31,166 nucleotides of DNA from Bremia lactucae (GCF_004359215.1 NW_027152195.1:567972-599137), one strand, 5' to 3'. Shown: positions 1 to 11,167, counted from the stretch's first letter. Numbers and translations: made by a program. The notes: a model not told the origin generated them from the sequence alone.

Positions 1-1365
1 ATGAATCCATCCGATAAATCTTTTAAAGATTTACCGGCTTTATATCGATCGTCATCCGATCGATACACAACACGCAACGGCTTATTGTATTACACAGCCG
101 TTGCCGGCGACACTCCACGTGTCGTCGTCCCAACTCACAATGATTTGCGCTTGCGCATCATGTATGAGTGTCACGATGCACCAACAAGTGGGCATCGTGG
201 ACGTGAGAAAACTTATCTCAGAGTAAGTCGCGACTTTTACTGGCCCCGCCAGTATCAGTTCGTGCGCAAGCACATTCGTCCTTGCGAGGTTTGTCAACGG
301 GTGAAGCCAAGCTCTTCATCCCGTGCACCTCTCCAACCTCTATTACTTCCGGCAGAATGTTGGCAGTCCGTATCTATGGACTTCGTCTTCGGATTTCCCG
401 AAGACGAACACAAAAACAATGAGATCCTTGTTTTTGTAGACAGATTCAGCAAGATAACACATCTTGCTGCGGTACCAGTGTCGATTACGGCTCCGGGTTA
501 TGCCCGTGTCTTCATCGACACGATATTCAAACTCCATGGGTTACCCCGTGAATTGGTCTCGGATAGAGATCCAAGATTCACGGCGGAGTTCTGGCAATCC
601 GTGTTCCGATCTCTCGGAACACGGCTATGTCAACATCCGATCACCCAGAAACGGATGGTCAACAGAACGCGTAAATCGCGTCCTCGAAGAGATACTTCGA
701 GGTTACGTCCAATCGTATCCGAATTGGAGCGAGTTTTTACCGATGGTCGAATTCGCCATCAATAACTCGGTGCATGCATCTACAACGCATACACCGTTCT
801 TCGTGAACGGCTTACGCTTTCCACGTATACCCACCCAATTAGATGGATCCTCTAGTTTAAGGGGGGTGGACTCGCACGAGAAAAACAATTTCCGGCTAAT
901 CCTCATCACGCGTCGAAGTTAACAACGACGCGAATGATGTCGATGTCGAAGCAATTGACATCGAAGATGAGAAAACTCTCATGGCAGTGCGCACAAAGCG
1001 TACTGAGAAAGACAAAACAAATGAGTTAGCAGAAGAGTTTCTGCTAACTCGAGAATCAATAATCCGTTTCGTTCAGGATTCCATTGCTAACGCAGTGGAC
1101 CGACAGAAACGGAATGCAGACAAACATGGAAGAGCAAATGTTCTTTCATTTAAAATTAATGACCTAGTGCTACTCTCTACGGTAAACTTACGTAAGCGAT
1201 TAGTCACTAATGTGGATAGCTGTAAACTACTACCCAAGTTCATTGGTCCTTTTCGTGTACTGCATCGCAGTGGCAATGCGTACACAATGGAATTGCGACG
1301 TAGGACGCGAAGGCATCCTACATTTACGTTGGTCGGCTACGCCCATACCATCAATACGCGGTCTC
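1..1365 (+). pseudogene. E1 pol: integrase zinc-binding, catalytic core and GPY/F domain (frameshifted)
   Basis: Integrase would insert the cDNA copy into the genome. An HHCC zinc module is visible (His pair in ECHDAPTSGHRG, Cys pair in CEVCQ). It is followed by the core: first Asp in SMDFVFGF, second in SDRDPRF, and the Glu region in TERVNRVLEE. The GPY/F domain reads KLLPKFIGPFRVLHRSGNAY near 1231-1290. The core runs in frame 1 to about 625, passes through two apparent 1-base losses near 625 and 650 into frame 2, then shifts again near 880-912 into frame 3, with one more shift near 1325. Family assignment is secure; loss of function is inferred from these breaks, which could also be sequencing errors. 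Confidence 0.85.
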
Positions 1366-1690
1366 TTCCTAGGATCCTTTTTAAGGATCCCTTCAAGATA
1401 ATTGTGTCACGAACCAAATTCTCATGCTGAATCTGGAGATTCTCATGTCGGGTCCGAAGATCCTCGAAACCGCGATGAGCTGACGACAGCTCATCACGAA
1501 GAGCGTGATAATTCCGCTCGCATTTTTCGAACGGTCCTCCAACCGTTCGATATGATGAGCCTAAACCGCCTGCTCTAACGAGCGGCGCTTACCGCGCTCG
1601 TGATCAAGTCCCTTTTCATAATCATAGGGAAGCGATCGAGCTTGTCGATCTTCGACTCTAGGTCCGACACATGGGTCGGATCTAATGTTC

Positions 1691-1744
1691 CCTCCTCCGC
1701 CGCAACCATTGATGGATTCCCACCAATGGTTGTGGCGGAGGAGG
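1691..1744. repeat. 21-bp-arm inverted repeat (hairpin)
   Basis: The left arm 1691-1711 and right arm 1724-1744 are reverse complements with one mismatch, around a 12-base loop. It lies directly before the chromodomain and inside the antisense ORF tail. Confidence 0.9.
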
Positions 1745-1745
1745 G

Positions 1746-2006
1746 GGTCAACGTTTCCTTGTTGAACGTATCCAAAACCAACGTGATGTGAAGGGGCAGC
1801 CAACGAGTTATCTTGTTCGCTGGCGCGGTTATCCACCTTCACATGACAGCTGGGAGCCTCGTTCCCAGCTGGTTGCTGATGTTGAGGGCCTCGTTCGTCA
1901 GTATGACGAGATCTATCCGATGATTCAGAAGGTCCATCGGAAAACACGCACCCCTGGCGACTGTAAATCGATTGCAAAACGTCAATCGTATCCCGCATCT
2001 CAATAG
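1746..2006 (+). CDS. E1 pol C-terminal chromodomain
   Basis: The frame from 1746 reads a chromodomain: an initial QRFLVERI strand, then YLVRWRGYPPSHDSWEP with the aromatic Tyr, Trp and Trp expected for the histone-tail cage, then a C-terminal helix around EGLVRQYDEIYP. The frame ends at the stop at 2004-2006. In chromoviruses this domain follows the integrase and directs insertion towards marked chromatin. It lies wholly opposite the C-terminal part of the antisense ORF. A linker of about 380 bases with frameshifts separates it from GPY/F, so whether it is still joined to pol is unclear. Confidence 0.8.
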   Translation, partial: GQRFLVERIQNQRDVKGQPTSYLVRWRGYPPSHDSWEPRSQLVADVEGLVRQYDEIYPMIQKVHRKTRTPGDCKSIAKRQSYPASQ

Positions 2007-3100
2007 AGATGCGAGCCCTTCCCCAGGGCGAAGAAAGGGAACAGATATCCCCTTTTACTCTCTTCCAGTTGTCAACACAACACGGACAGGGATCACCCCA
2101 CATGAGGCATGGAAGTTCAGCCTCGCGTGACAACCGATGCAATTCATACTTTGCACCAGTTGGAGTTCGTTCCTCGAACTTAACGCGAATCGCGTTAAGT
2201 CTTTGATGCCAGGCTTCGCGTCCAATGTCTTTGACATTGAAAATGAACGCGCTCCAGGCTTGCATAAGCGAGACATTATCTCGCTTATTGTTGCCACTAT
2301 ACCATCGATGCTTCAAAAAAGCATCGAGATAAAAATCTTCCTCAGCGGAAAAAAACTTCGCGCTGGATTCAAGGCCATGCAGCTTTGTCGCAATAAATAA
2401 GAAATATTTATTGTGAAGAGTAGTCTCTCCAGACAAGCTAATAACTAGCCGTTCGGCCAAAAGCCCCGGCTTCTTCTCAGGGGCAAGGCGAGACATTTTA
2501 GTGTCTACGATCCCCTGAGTGGTACCCACAGAAGCAGGGGTACAACAAGATTTTTTTTTACGATGGCTTACGCCATCGTCATCACCAAGCACAGAAATAT
2601 GGGCGGGTGACCGCACGGGAGACGGTGCTGGCGATGAGGAATCGTCCTCATTATCGGAACCAAACATGCAATAGTGGACGCTATTAGCATGTTTATCAGA
2701 TTAAGCCCCCTCATTCGAAGGCTCATAGTTAGCCGCCTGACGACTATCAGGCGACTGTTCTGTTCTCCCAAAGTCGGCCATTTCGTCCGACTCGCATTCG
2801 TAGTCGACCTCCAAAGAGGGGTCGCACTCACGTGGTGTATCACCACGTGCACCCTCAGCATTTAGAGTTGCGGGAGAAGAAGACACTACGGTAGACGGAA
2901 CGTCTGCCGCAAGAGACAGTAATGCGTCGCCCGCTGCTGCATGAACCGCAGCCGTAGGCGCCGCACTATTCGCATACCGCATGGACTTGCTAACCATGCG
3001 ATAGAATTAAAAATGATAGTTCTGACCAATCAACATCCTTTTTAATATAGTGGTCTTATAGTGACCACTCTACCGAATGACAGTCAGAGTGCTTGTCGTT

Positions 3101-3114
3101 TAAGGGAGGGGTGA
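3101..3114 (+). other. E1 polypurine tract
   Basis: A purine run (AAGGGAGGGG) sits immediately before the LTR start TGTAACGGGG, where plus-strand cDNA priming is expected. It fixes the element orientation as +. Confidence 0.7.
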
Positions 3115-3606
3115 TGTAACGGGGTGTATCGTTACATGAAATTAACACTTAAAGGTTGTTAATTAATATATTATCGAAAGGTAGAGACTATTTGAAGAAT
3201 ATTACTTTACATAAACGCCAAGGCAATCCTGGCTACTCCCGTTATATTTACGTGTGGAGCGACACGTAAACGTTCCCAGAATATCCAAAGGTAATATTCT
3301 AAAAGCTTATTCATTGGTATATATATCTACAGTCAGCGCTGGACGCGCGCAAAGAGAAAGACAGATAAGAATTTATTACATGTTTTTTGTATTAGTTTAT
3401 AATTAAGTTAGTGTTAAGGAGATAGACAAGAAGAACTTAATTATATTAATACAGTCTTTAGTTAACCCTCTTAAAGCATTTTTTTTAAAGAGAAGACCTT
3501 CTCTGCACGTACTAGTGTACGTGAAGTGACGTAGGCACCACTCGCACTGAGGCAATGCGAAGTGGACTTGTACTGAAGCAGTACAAGTCGGCAGTGCCCT
3601 GTTACA
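3115..3606 (+). repeat. E1 3' LTR
   Basis: Begins TGTAACGGGG after the polypurine tract and ends CCCTGTTACA, giving a TG...CA LTR of 492 bp with short inverted ends. Its start resembles the LTR at 19692. The right end is inferred from the terminal inverted repeat, since no second copy is in the window. Perfect hairpins occur inside: 3247-3270 (9-bp arms) and 3565-3589 (10-bp arms, 5-base loop). Confidence 0.65.
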
Positions 3607-4259
3607 CTGTGCTATCCGACGCTTCCTCCGCTTCTAGCTTAGCGTCAGCGGCCCGTTTTTTCGTGGCACTCACATCGTCCTGGGCAACCAGAACCAAAGC
3701 AGTACCATCGCGACGGTCCACCTCCCCTTTTGGATGCTGCAGGTGAATTCTGCTGCATCATTGATCGATTTGTTGATCATTCGGATCCACCGAGTGCATC
3801 TGGTCAAATGGCACATTAGGACGCGCGAATCTGATCGAGCGCCAGAACCGATTTCGATGATTGGTCACTTCCCTCGAGAAACATATATGAGCAACTCGCT
3901 CCTTCCTTCTTCGTGACGTTCCGGATGTCGTTCGAGAGTTTGAAGCCAATCCGTTATCAGTCGCTGATGCCTCGGGTCACCTCGAGACGATGATGAATTA
4001 CGACTACATTCCGGCAAATGGAACCGTCTCCGAGGGGCGAATGCGGTCCCTTGCCTCGCGCGAGTGAGTCGCAGCGACGTGTCGATAACCCGGCGGACTT
4101 GGACTCCGCTGTCGGCGGACTTGGACTCCGCTGTCGGCGGAATCGACGCGATCCGCCACGAATAGTGGCGGCTTCTTTCTCATCAAGGCTACGTTCATAC
4201 GCGCGACCCAAGCCTGCTCGATCTTGCTGAGCAGTCACTCGGCGACGCCGATTCTCCAA
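3607..4259 (-). pseudogene. Unassigned degraded minus-strand coding remnant next to the E1 LTR
   Basis: A - strand frame opens at 3949 and, apart from one TGA near 3758, stays open down to the E1 LTR edge at 3607. Its tail is charged (ATKKRAADAKLEAEEASDS). A second open stretch, 4259 to 3957 in another frame, is Arg/Ser-rich (RRQRSPSPP). The frame reaches exactly the E1 LTR boundary, which suggests that E1 inserted into it. It may be gag-like or antisense-ORF material of an older element. I cannot identify it, and a + strand reading of 3929-4065 is also open. Confidence 0.3.
4091..4134. repeat. 22-bp tandem duplication
   Basis: Two adjacent identical 22-base units beginning CGGCGGACTTGG start at 4091 and 4113, followed by a partial third. 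The period is not a multiple of 3, so it breaks any frame through it. Confidence 0.85.
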
Positions 4260-4779
4260 GCTGCCCTAGCCGATCTAGGCATGACGGAGCATGATGGATA
4301 TCACTCAAGCACGTGGACGAAGCAGAGACGATCCTCTTTCCGAGCGTTCTCACACACCCTCTGTCACGTAAGGCGATGAGGAATGATCAACGCGAAGATC
4401 TCCCCGGTCAGCCAAGCGTCAAAGCTGTGCCCGCTGGACATCATCCGGTATAAATGCCGGATGAAGGCACACTACGACGTCTGAAGCGCATTGTGTCCGA
4501 CGCCGTCAATTATCTTTCCACGCAGGCTGCGGAAGCTCCGGAAATGATCGCGCATGGTGTCAGGAGAGTCCGGGTATTCGCTCCGGACAATAGTCGTACA
4601 GCGCCCACGGTCGAATGTCGGCGTCCTTTATGTGGACGTATTCACTACCTCTTATAGCCCTTTGCGGCAATCCGTGGTTGCTTACATCTCATTTCGTCAT
4701 CGTTGCCTGGGTTCCTGTGTCTTCGTCGTCTCTTGTTTTTTTTACTGGGAGCATTCAGGGTGCGTGAGTGCTGTCTTGT
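4260..4779. other. Degraded stretch without a recognised gene
   Basis: A 67-codon + frame at 4454-4657 (MPDEGTLRRLKR start) is open but matches nothing I recognise. The rest holds only short open stretches. It is probably internal sequence of an old element. Confidence 0.3.
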
Positions 4780-5085
4780 GAGGGGTGATTAAATGTGCCC
4801 TATCATTTACATGATACGTGGGTTACATATTCATGTTACTTAAGTAGGGTGCTATACCAAAATTAGCGTGTGTAGCACGTCGTATATTTCTGTGGTATTA
4901 ACTAGGAGCCAGACCCATGAGCCAGTAATATGTCGGCACGTAGATGAAAGACTTCTATGAGGTCGGGAATCGTTTCTTTTTTTAGCGTTTTCAGTATTAA
5001 ATTTTACATATATTACGGACTTACTTTACGCTTCCTCTCATGCACGTGTAAGCCAGGTCACGTCGTTCTAAGACCGTTATAGCGT
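4780..5085 (+). repeat. Possible degenerate polypurine tract and LTR fragment
   Basis: GAGGGG at 4780-4785 is followed by TGATTAAATG, and then by a stretch loosely resembling the start of the E1 LTR (a TATC.TTACATGA pattern). No clear right end is visible before protease-like sequence of E4 begins near 5095. Weakly supported. Confidence 0.3.
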
Positions 5086-5094
5086 ATGAACTTA

Positions 5095-8000
5095 TCCTAA
5101 GTATGCCATGGTTGGAAAGACACCAACCATGGGTAGACCGGCGTACACGTACAGCTGCTAACTCTACGCGGACGCCACAAAGGATGTGCCTCTAAGAGAG
5201 GCCTATACAACTGATGCCGTGTCCATCACAGTTGAGAGTGCGTTGACGATATGTCAAACGTCACCAGGGTCCTACTTAGAGCCTAGAGCTTGTTGGTGTT
5301 GAAAGTGTACCGACAGTAAGTCATGTGACACAATGTCCTATCTAGCTTGAAGAGACTGGTGTAGTGAATAGGACGACGGGGCAAGTAGTCATGGGTCCAA
5401 TGGTCCTGCACAGAGCCGAGAGCCTGTGGCAGAAGAAAGCGAGCTAACAAGAAGTCAAGCGTCGCAAGACAGGCATAGAGCCTCGAACCTGATGTAGTTG
5501 GAAAAAGTGCGTTAGCCGAGAGAGCAACGGCACCCGCTTCCCAGTCAAAGGTCGTGGTGACTCGGAAAACGAGTACCCGTCAAACAAGGATAATCAGAGT
5601 CACGTTACAATTAATGAGTCCCGGCCAAAGAGGACGGGCCTTCGAACGAGATGTTCGAGGCCGTCTAAGACAAGATGGCGGAGGCATCCGCAGTTGAGAT
5701 ATGGCTGGGAATAGTGAACCCTCAAGAGATGTCGTGGGCTCTATTCCTGTCCGACCACAAGAAAGAAGAGATCCTCGAGGTGGTTGCAACTGTTCCAGAA
5801 CAGAACTTGATTTATTGTTGCTAGTTGCCCACAAAGGACGAGAGTGTCTTAAAAAAAGACCAGAATAAATAATTCGCTGCTCAAGGCTGGAATGCCTTGA
5901 AAAAATACAGGCCGTTTTTTAAAACTCTGTAGAAACAACGTGATATGCACCCATTGAAGTGCTGAGCCGCCTACCGGTCGCTAGGGGCATCGGGCACGAA
6001 ATTGATTTGGAACGTGGCACCAAGTATTGTGGGACCAGACAATGTCCGTTGCCAAATGAACAAGTCGATTATATCGATGAGCTCTTCGACAAGTGAGCCA
6101 AGTCAAAACATGTACGTGAGAGCAAATTGCCTCACTATAGCCCGACCTTCTGTGTGCGTAGGCCACAGGTGAATGGCGCGTGGTTCACGCCTACTATAGC
6201 TGAACACGGCTACCATACCGGCGCAAACGCCAATCCCGCGAAAAATCTCTTGTTGAACTCCATGAGAAAGTCAACTATCTTTTCCGCGTTGGATTCAAAA
6301 GATGGTACTCACGAGAGATTCCAATGTAGCCAAAACGACAGTAAGCACCCCAAGCGGTATGCTTTGGGAGTGGCTTGTGATGCCCCAAGGTTTGAAAAAC
6401 GCACCAGCGACATTCAACCGAGTGGTGGCTCACGTGATGCGTCAGCACCGTGCCTACGCGCCTCATTACTTTGACGATGTATTCGTGCATAGTAGGGCCG
6501 AGGACGGGCTGAGCGCAATAGAGTCGCACAAGCGTCATTTAGACGCTGTGTTGCAGACTTTAAAGGACGCCCAATTGTACGTTAACTTGCAAAAGTGCGT
6601 CATAGGGGATACCTGTGCTGGGCTGCACTGTAGGTACACATGGTGTACAAGCAGACACCTGTGCTGAGCTGCATCGTAGGTATACATGGTGTATGAGCAG
6701 ACCCAGACAAAGGTTTAGACTGTCAAGAAATAACCAATCCCACGACATTTGAAGAATTGCGCCAATTTCTTGGGCTCGATAATTACTTGCATAAGTACAG
6801 CAACAACTATGAAGAGCTGACCAAGCCCTCGTCTGACTTCTTTATAAAGGATGCAGAATGTGTTTTGGTCAAAGAAACAAGTAGATGCGTTCACATCAGT
6901 GAAGCAATCTTCCGTTGAGGGACCGATGTTGGCATTGCCAGAAACGGATAAACCCTTTAGCGTCGTCTGATGCAGAAGGATGACGACGGCGTTGACCTTG
7001 TCATCTCTTGTCAGTCCCGGCTTTTGAAAGCTGCAAAATCAAATCAACATGTGCATAACAGGGAGCTACTTTCGAGAAAGTGTGCTCTTGTAACGGTTTT
7101 GTGCACCTGTTGGGCACCAAACCGTTTGTGATTTATACGGATCACGTATCACTGCGGACCGCAATGAAGTCACCGCACCTCTCGCCTAGAATGGCAAGAT
7201 GGCTTATATGATTCTCTGAATATAATTTCAAAGTCAAATATAAGCCGGATAAGTCGAATGTCTTGGCTGACGCATTATCGCGCAGACCAGACTTCGAGGC
7301 AAGACATCAGAAAGTGTGTCAACTGATTCCGGTTCATGGAAAGTTTTCGCGTTCATGCTTAAATGAAAGAGCAAAGATTTTTTGATTTACTGTTAACAAC
7401 CTCGCCCAACTGTCAACGGTAAACCTACCAAAACACGAAGTGACGCCTACTATTGGATCACTTCGGCGGACGAAAGGGATCCCTTCCGTTGCACCTGAAG
7501 GTAAAGCTAAGTCGGTTAAGCTACAGCGATGACCTGTTATGGCATCAGCTGTCACCTTATGATCCACTGATAATCTATGTACAGATCTCAAGCTGAAGAT
7601 ACTTTACGAGTCCATGATGCACCATCAAGTGGGCATCTGGGCCGTGAAAAGGCATTCTTACGAGTGTCAAAGGGATTTAAGCGGCCATACCTATCTCAAT
7701 GGGTGATCCACGATTTTCGCTGCTAGGAACAGTGCAAGCGCATAAACCTGCACCGTCCAGCAGTGCGCCATTGAAGCCGCTGCCGATACCAACATATTGT
7801 TGAGTCTGGACTTCATATTTGGCATGCCGCGCGACCACAAGGGTCGGACGGGGCTCGTCGTCTTTGTTGACAGATTGATCAGAATCGTGCATTTAGCACC
7901 ATGTAGCACCACGATCCCAGGCAACCAGGCAGCTTTCTTTTTTCCTGGACCACGTGTATCGAATACACGGGATGCCCCAATCCATACTATTGGGCCGAGA

Positions 8001-8960
8001 TCCACGATTTACATCGACTTTTTTTTTAGTCATATGTTTGAGCCGCTTGGTAGCAAGCTCCATATGGCGACAGCCGATCATCTCAGACCGATGGCCAACC
8101 AAAACGTGATAATCGGGTTGTGGAGGATGTATTGCGCACGGTAGCGACTCCTAAGGAATGGATCGTACGATTTTCTTCACTGCTATTAATAACAGTGTCC
8201 ACGCCAGTACGGATGAGACACCGTTTTATGTAAACGGACTGCGCCATCCTCGATCGCCAGTCTCGGTTGTGCGCAGCCCGTGCCTTAGTAGGAAGGACCC
8301 TTAACTACGGTCGGTGCAATTGTGAAAAGGGACATATTTATGCCGTAATGACGATAACCCAAGCGGGTATCATGTCTACGGCAGAATCTTGCCCTAGTAA
8401 CCCTGCAAATTAAGCAGTGGTCACGACACCTAAGTGTGCCAGTTCGGAGTCACGGCAAGAAATTCCTGTGCTCCTAGACGATAACGATGTTTCGTTATTG
8501 GCAACTACGTCCTCTGAATGACCTCTCGGTAGTCATAGGCGAGTTTGATGCTAAAAGCGTGAGCGAGGCTCAACGCTACGTGGATGAGCGATTTGCCATC
8601 CTATAGAAAGTCCACGAAGCGATGGCAAGTGCATAGGATAAGTAGAAACAATATGCAGACTAACATGGTCACAAAAACAATGAACGCTTTAAAGTGGGAG
8701 ACAAAGTACTATTGAGTACTGCTACTCTATCTAAAACCGTAATTTTTGTACTACCTGGAGAAATTACGAAATTGCTGCTACGTTTCATCTAACCGTTTAC
8801 GGTGGTCTAAGGGGAATAAATACCTAAAATTTAGGCTAACTCTCTAGGCATATTTTTGACGCACCCGTCTCTGACGTGGGTCGTTGCAAACAGTATGTTG
8901 ATACAGACGAAATCACATGCCCCCATCCGTCTAAGAAGACCGATGGTGACGAGGAAGGTG
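5095..8960 (+). pseudogene. E4 pol: decayed protease end, RT, RNase H, integrase, GPY/F
   Basis: This is a heavily mutated + strand copy of the same pol found intact in order on the - strand in E2. The protease tail (CHGW) is near 5105. The RT N-terminus (GHEIDLERGTKYC) is near 5995. An RT segment WLVMPQGLKNAPATF near 6370 and the catalytic YFDD near 6469 follow. RNase H remnants lie at 6950-7290, the integrase zinc module (HDAPSSGHLG) near 7613, and the integrase core (LSLDFIFGMP) near 7800. GPY/F remnants are at 8700-8810. Stops and frameshifts are frequent and a 46-bp duplication sits inside RT. The 5' LTR, gag and most of protease are missing or unrecognisable. Confidence 0.8.
6611..6702. 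repeat. 46-bp tandem duplication inside E4 RT
   Basis: Two copies beginning ACCTGTGCTG start at 6611 and 6657 with about five mismatches. The period of 46 shifts the reading frame of RT. Confidence 0.85.
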
Positions 8961-10440
8961 AAAGACTTCCCGCCTAAACTCTTCTCCCATTGAGCCTCGC
9001 TCACGCTTTTAGCATCAAACTTGGTTATGACACCACAGAGAGGTCGGTCATAGGACCGTGGTATGGACTTGGAGAGCGAGGGAGATCGCGCGCTTGACAC
9101 AAGTCTCTCAGCATCAGCTTCTCCAGAATGTCTAACCGAACTTTCAGCCTTTTGTAACTTCGAGAACACATCGTGGAGATCCGAAGTCAGCCGATAAAAC
9201 TTAACTTTCGAAATCCCCATTTCGTCGTTCTGCAGCGCCCAGCGCCTGCGACTGAACGGAAGCAGGATATGCTGCATCGACTAGGTGTGCGAAATCGCCA
9301 CCCTTTCGGGCGACGCCTGCATAAATGGATGCTGCTGGGGACCAACGCTTCCTTGTTGGAATGTTGCTTACCTACCTTCTTGTGAAGCATACGCATCAGG
9401 TCCTCGTCCAATAGAAGAGATACCAGAAGAGCTTCGACTTTTGGGAATTGGTCGACGCCCTGCGCATCGCGTGCCGGGACTGATGTCTGACTCTGAAAAG
9501 GAGCGCCGGTTGGAGCCGATCCGCTGGTTTCAAATGGACTAGAAGAAGTAACGTGATGAGAAGAAGCAGGGGGTGCCGTGCCGCCCATGACTTCTCGCAC
9601 ACGCAAGCGAGCAAAGTTGATTCGCAGTGACCGTTGTTTCGCCTGGCAAAAAAACGGCGCAGGAGGTCTGCTTCGTATTGATCGATATTGTTTCATTTGA
9701 ACACAACATGACCGGGACAAGGGAAACACCTTTTAGTGAGTTTCCTTGAGCTTTCCACGAATCGTAGAATACGTGATGATTTTGAGCGTCTTGAGTAACG
9801 CGCTCTAGGAGCGACCCAATAGTTCCATATGAACGAGGTTATTCGGATGGAGATGAAATAGGTAGCATGCACCAGTCACTTAGTCGTGTTCAATACGGCT
9901 AGCTTGCGACACCGGCTAGACACCGTCGTTTGAGCTTTAAGCTCAGGCTGTTTGCGTCAGACTCCCCATTGTGACTGGCCTAAACGATAGATGTTTGAGT
10001 TTTACCCAATTTAGAGGCATTGCACATTTATGGGCAGGGCTCTAATGCATGGTCGCTGCGCTAGTTGACGCTGAGGACAAGACAGTTGCTTGGTGACTTA
10101 GGCAAGTTTTCCTTCGCAACATTGGGTGTCTCCATATTGAGAGAAATAGGAGAAGTGTGAATAAGTACTATAGCGCCATCACCCGTCCCTATTAGCTCGC
10201 TGACTTCATCACTAGTTTGTGGGATGGCAGCGGTGTCGAATCATTATAGCCGAGGATGAGCAACCAATTTATATCTTCACTGTGCGTGGGATGGATCATT
10301 TTGTTTATTTGATATCGCGACAGCTGTATCAGTAGCTGTCGGTGTTGCAACTAAGGCGCTACGCGACGGCGGCGTTTCATCGCTGCATGCGCTTCGTGTG
10401 TGGCCCATCAGCTTAACCCTATCTATGTGGCACAAGGAGC
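8890..10440 (-). pseudogene. E4 antisense ORF
   Basis: The - strand from about 10440 down to 8890 matches the antisense ORF of E2 along its length, with frameshifts. The best block (9729 to 9187) contains LRINFARLRVREVMGGTAP and SSPFETS, against QRINFARLRVKEIMGGTAP and SASPFETS in E2. A later block matches the E2 coiled-coil segment (RLTSDLHDVFSKLQ). Its start lies just left of the E2 insertion; the leader, polypurine tract and 3' LTR continue at 18681. I do not know the function. Confidence 0.65.
9343..9477 (+). pseudogene. E4 chromodomain remnant
   Basis: The + strand reads QRFLVGMLLTYLLVKHTHQ, then VLVQ, a stop, KRYQKSFDFWEL and VDALRI. This is the chromodomain pattern with the W.GYP core damaged (Trp codon changed to TAG, Gly to Arg). 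It aligns with the E1 and E2 chromodomains and lies opposite the E4 antisense ORF. Confidence 0.6.
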
Positions 10441-10499
10441 GCCGTCTGATGACACCCTAGTTGGTGCACATACTGGTCGCTAAAAGAATGTATGATAGG

Positions 10500-10504
10500 G
10501 CTGA
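10500..10504. repeat. E2 target-site duplication, left (GCTGA)
   Basis: GCTGA directly precedes the LTR at 10505 and recurs directly after the other LTR at 18676-18680. A 5-bp duplication is usual for Ty3/Gypsy integrases. Confidence 0.85.
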
Positions 10505-11035
10505 TGTAGGTGGGCACGTCGTAATGCGGCCACGCTCTACCTAGACACACACCTAAGCACAGCGATGAAGCGGATAAACCAGCTTCTCTTGCGTGCAGTG
10601 GGGTAGTTGTGGTGGGCGCCTTAGCGACCTCACTCAACGCACTAAGTACTGTAGTTAAGTGTCGTCACGGGAGCGGTAATCCGGCTCCTCATGCGCACTT
10701 ACTAAGAAGAAAGTAGTTTCAGACCGATTTATATTTAATCGCATTAAATATGAATACCTATTTTTACCAATCAAAAATGTCATTCCTGTAGATAACACTA
10801 ATATGTATTGCGAGCGTAACTTTCTAGATACCTCGCATAACGGATGACGCTAGGCGTCATCCCTCCTAATGTGAATGCACCTATGTGCCTCACATACACA
10901 AGGGTTGGTCACAAATGTGAACCACACCCGGGTGGTGGGTCTAATTACTTTAATTTAGTAATTGACCATCCCTTAAGCACACCGAGTGTACTTAACGGGG
11001 ACTGTGTAATATTAGGCCAGTTTTAGCCCGTTACA
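10505..11035 (-). repeat. E2 3' LTR
   Basis: 531 bp. Read on the - strand it starts TGTAACGGGC and ends CACCTACA. It follows a polypurine tract, which fixes the orientation. It contains a chain of short palindromes, for example GGATGACGC/GCGTCATCC with a 3-base centre and ATATTTAAT/ATTAAATAT with a 3-base loop. By eye it is closer to the solo LTR at 23980 than to its own partner at 18144. Confidence 0.85.
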
Positions 11036-11039
11036 CCAA

Positions 11040-11050
11040 CCCCCCCTTTT
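11040..11050 (-). other. E2 polypurine tract
   Basis: On the - strand this reads AAAAGGGGGGG, five bases before the LTR start. A matching tract occurs at the same place in E4 and E5. Confidence 0.75.
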
Positions 11051-11167
11051 AAGAACAAATTTACATTTTTAAATTCGTCAAAGAGGAGCAAGGAACTGCG
11101 AGCAGCGTTTTGCCGCTAGTTCTCACAATCACTATAGCGACCTGTGTTTCCATACGCGGCGCTAAAG

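Larger units (their letters stand above)
1561..2997 (-). pseudogene. E1 antisense ORF between pol and 3' LTR
   Basis: On the - strand one reading frame is open from an ATG at 2997 down to 1561, broken only by one TAA at 2701-2703. A second ATG at 2667 restarts a 368-codon frame. The N-terminal part is Ala/Ser-rich and acidic (SDNEDDSSSPAPSP), and the middle looks globular (HRWYSGNNKRDN, AWSAFIFNVKDIGREAW, RLNAIRVKFEERTP). From about 2006 down to 1561 it overlaps the chromodomain and the pol linker on the other strand. It starts about 115 bases from the LTR, so a transcript would have to begin in or next to the 3' LTR. I do not recognise the product. E2 and E4 have an ORF in the same place, and local patterns (an LL.ER segment; an RLN/RIN..R.K segment) hint at homology. 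Confidence 0.6.
1..3606 (+). mobile_element. E1: 3' half of a Ty3/Gypsy chromodomain retrotransposon
   Basis: The order on the + strand is integrase zinc-binding and core domains, GPY/F domain, chromodomain, an antisense ORF, a polypurine tract and a 3' LTR. This is the Ty3/Gypsy (Metaviridae) order with the chromovirus-type C-terminal chromodomain. The 5' LTR, gag, protease, RT and RNase H would lie left of the window. Several 1-base frameshifts interrupt pol, so this copy is probably inactive, yet its domains are better preserved than those of E4. The element is unusually rich in perfect inverted repeats (see findings). Confidence 0.85.

Noticed and set aside
4091..4134. Tandem units considered as a CRISPR-like or satellite array.
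   Set aside because: Only two full copies, without spacers.
4454..4657. A 67-codon + ORF in degraded sequence.
   Set aside because: Too short, no homology I can name, and surrounded by broken frames.
9285..9542. A + strand ORF overlapping the E4 antisense region.
   Set aside because: The chromodomain remnant is in a different + frame; this one shows no recognisable motif.
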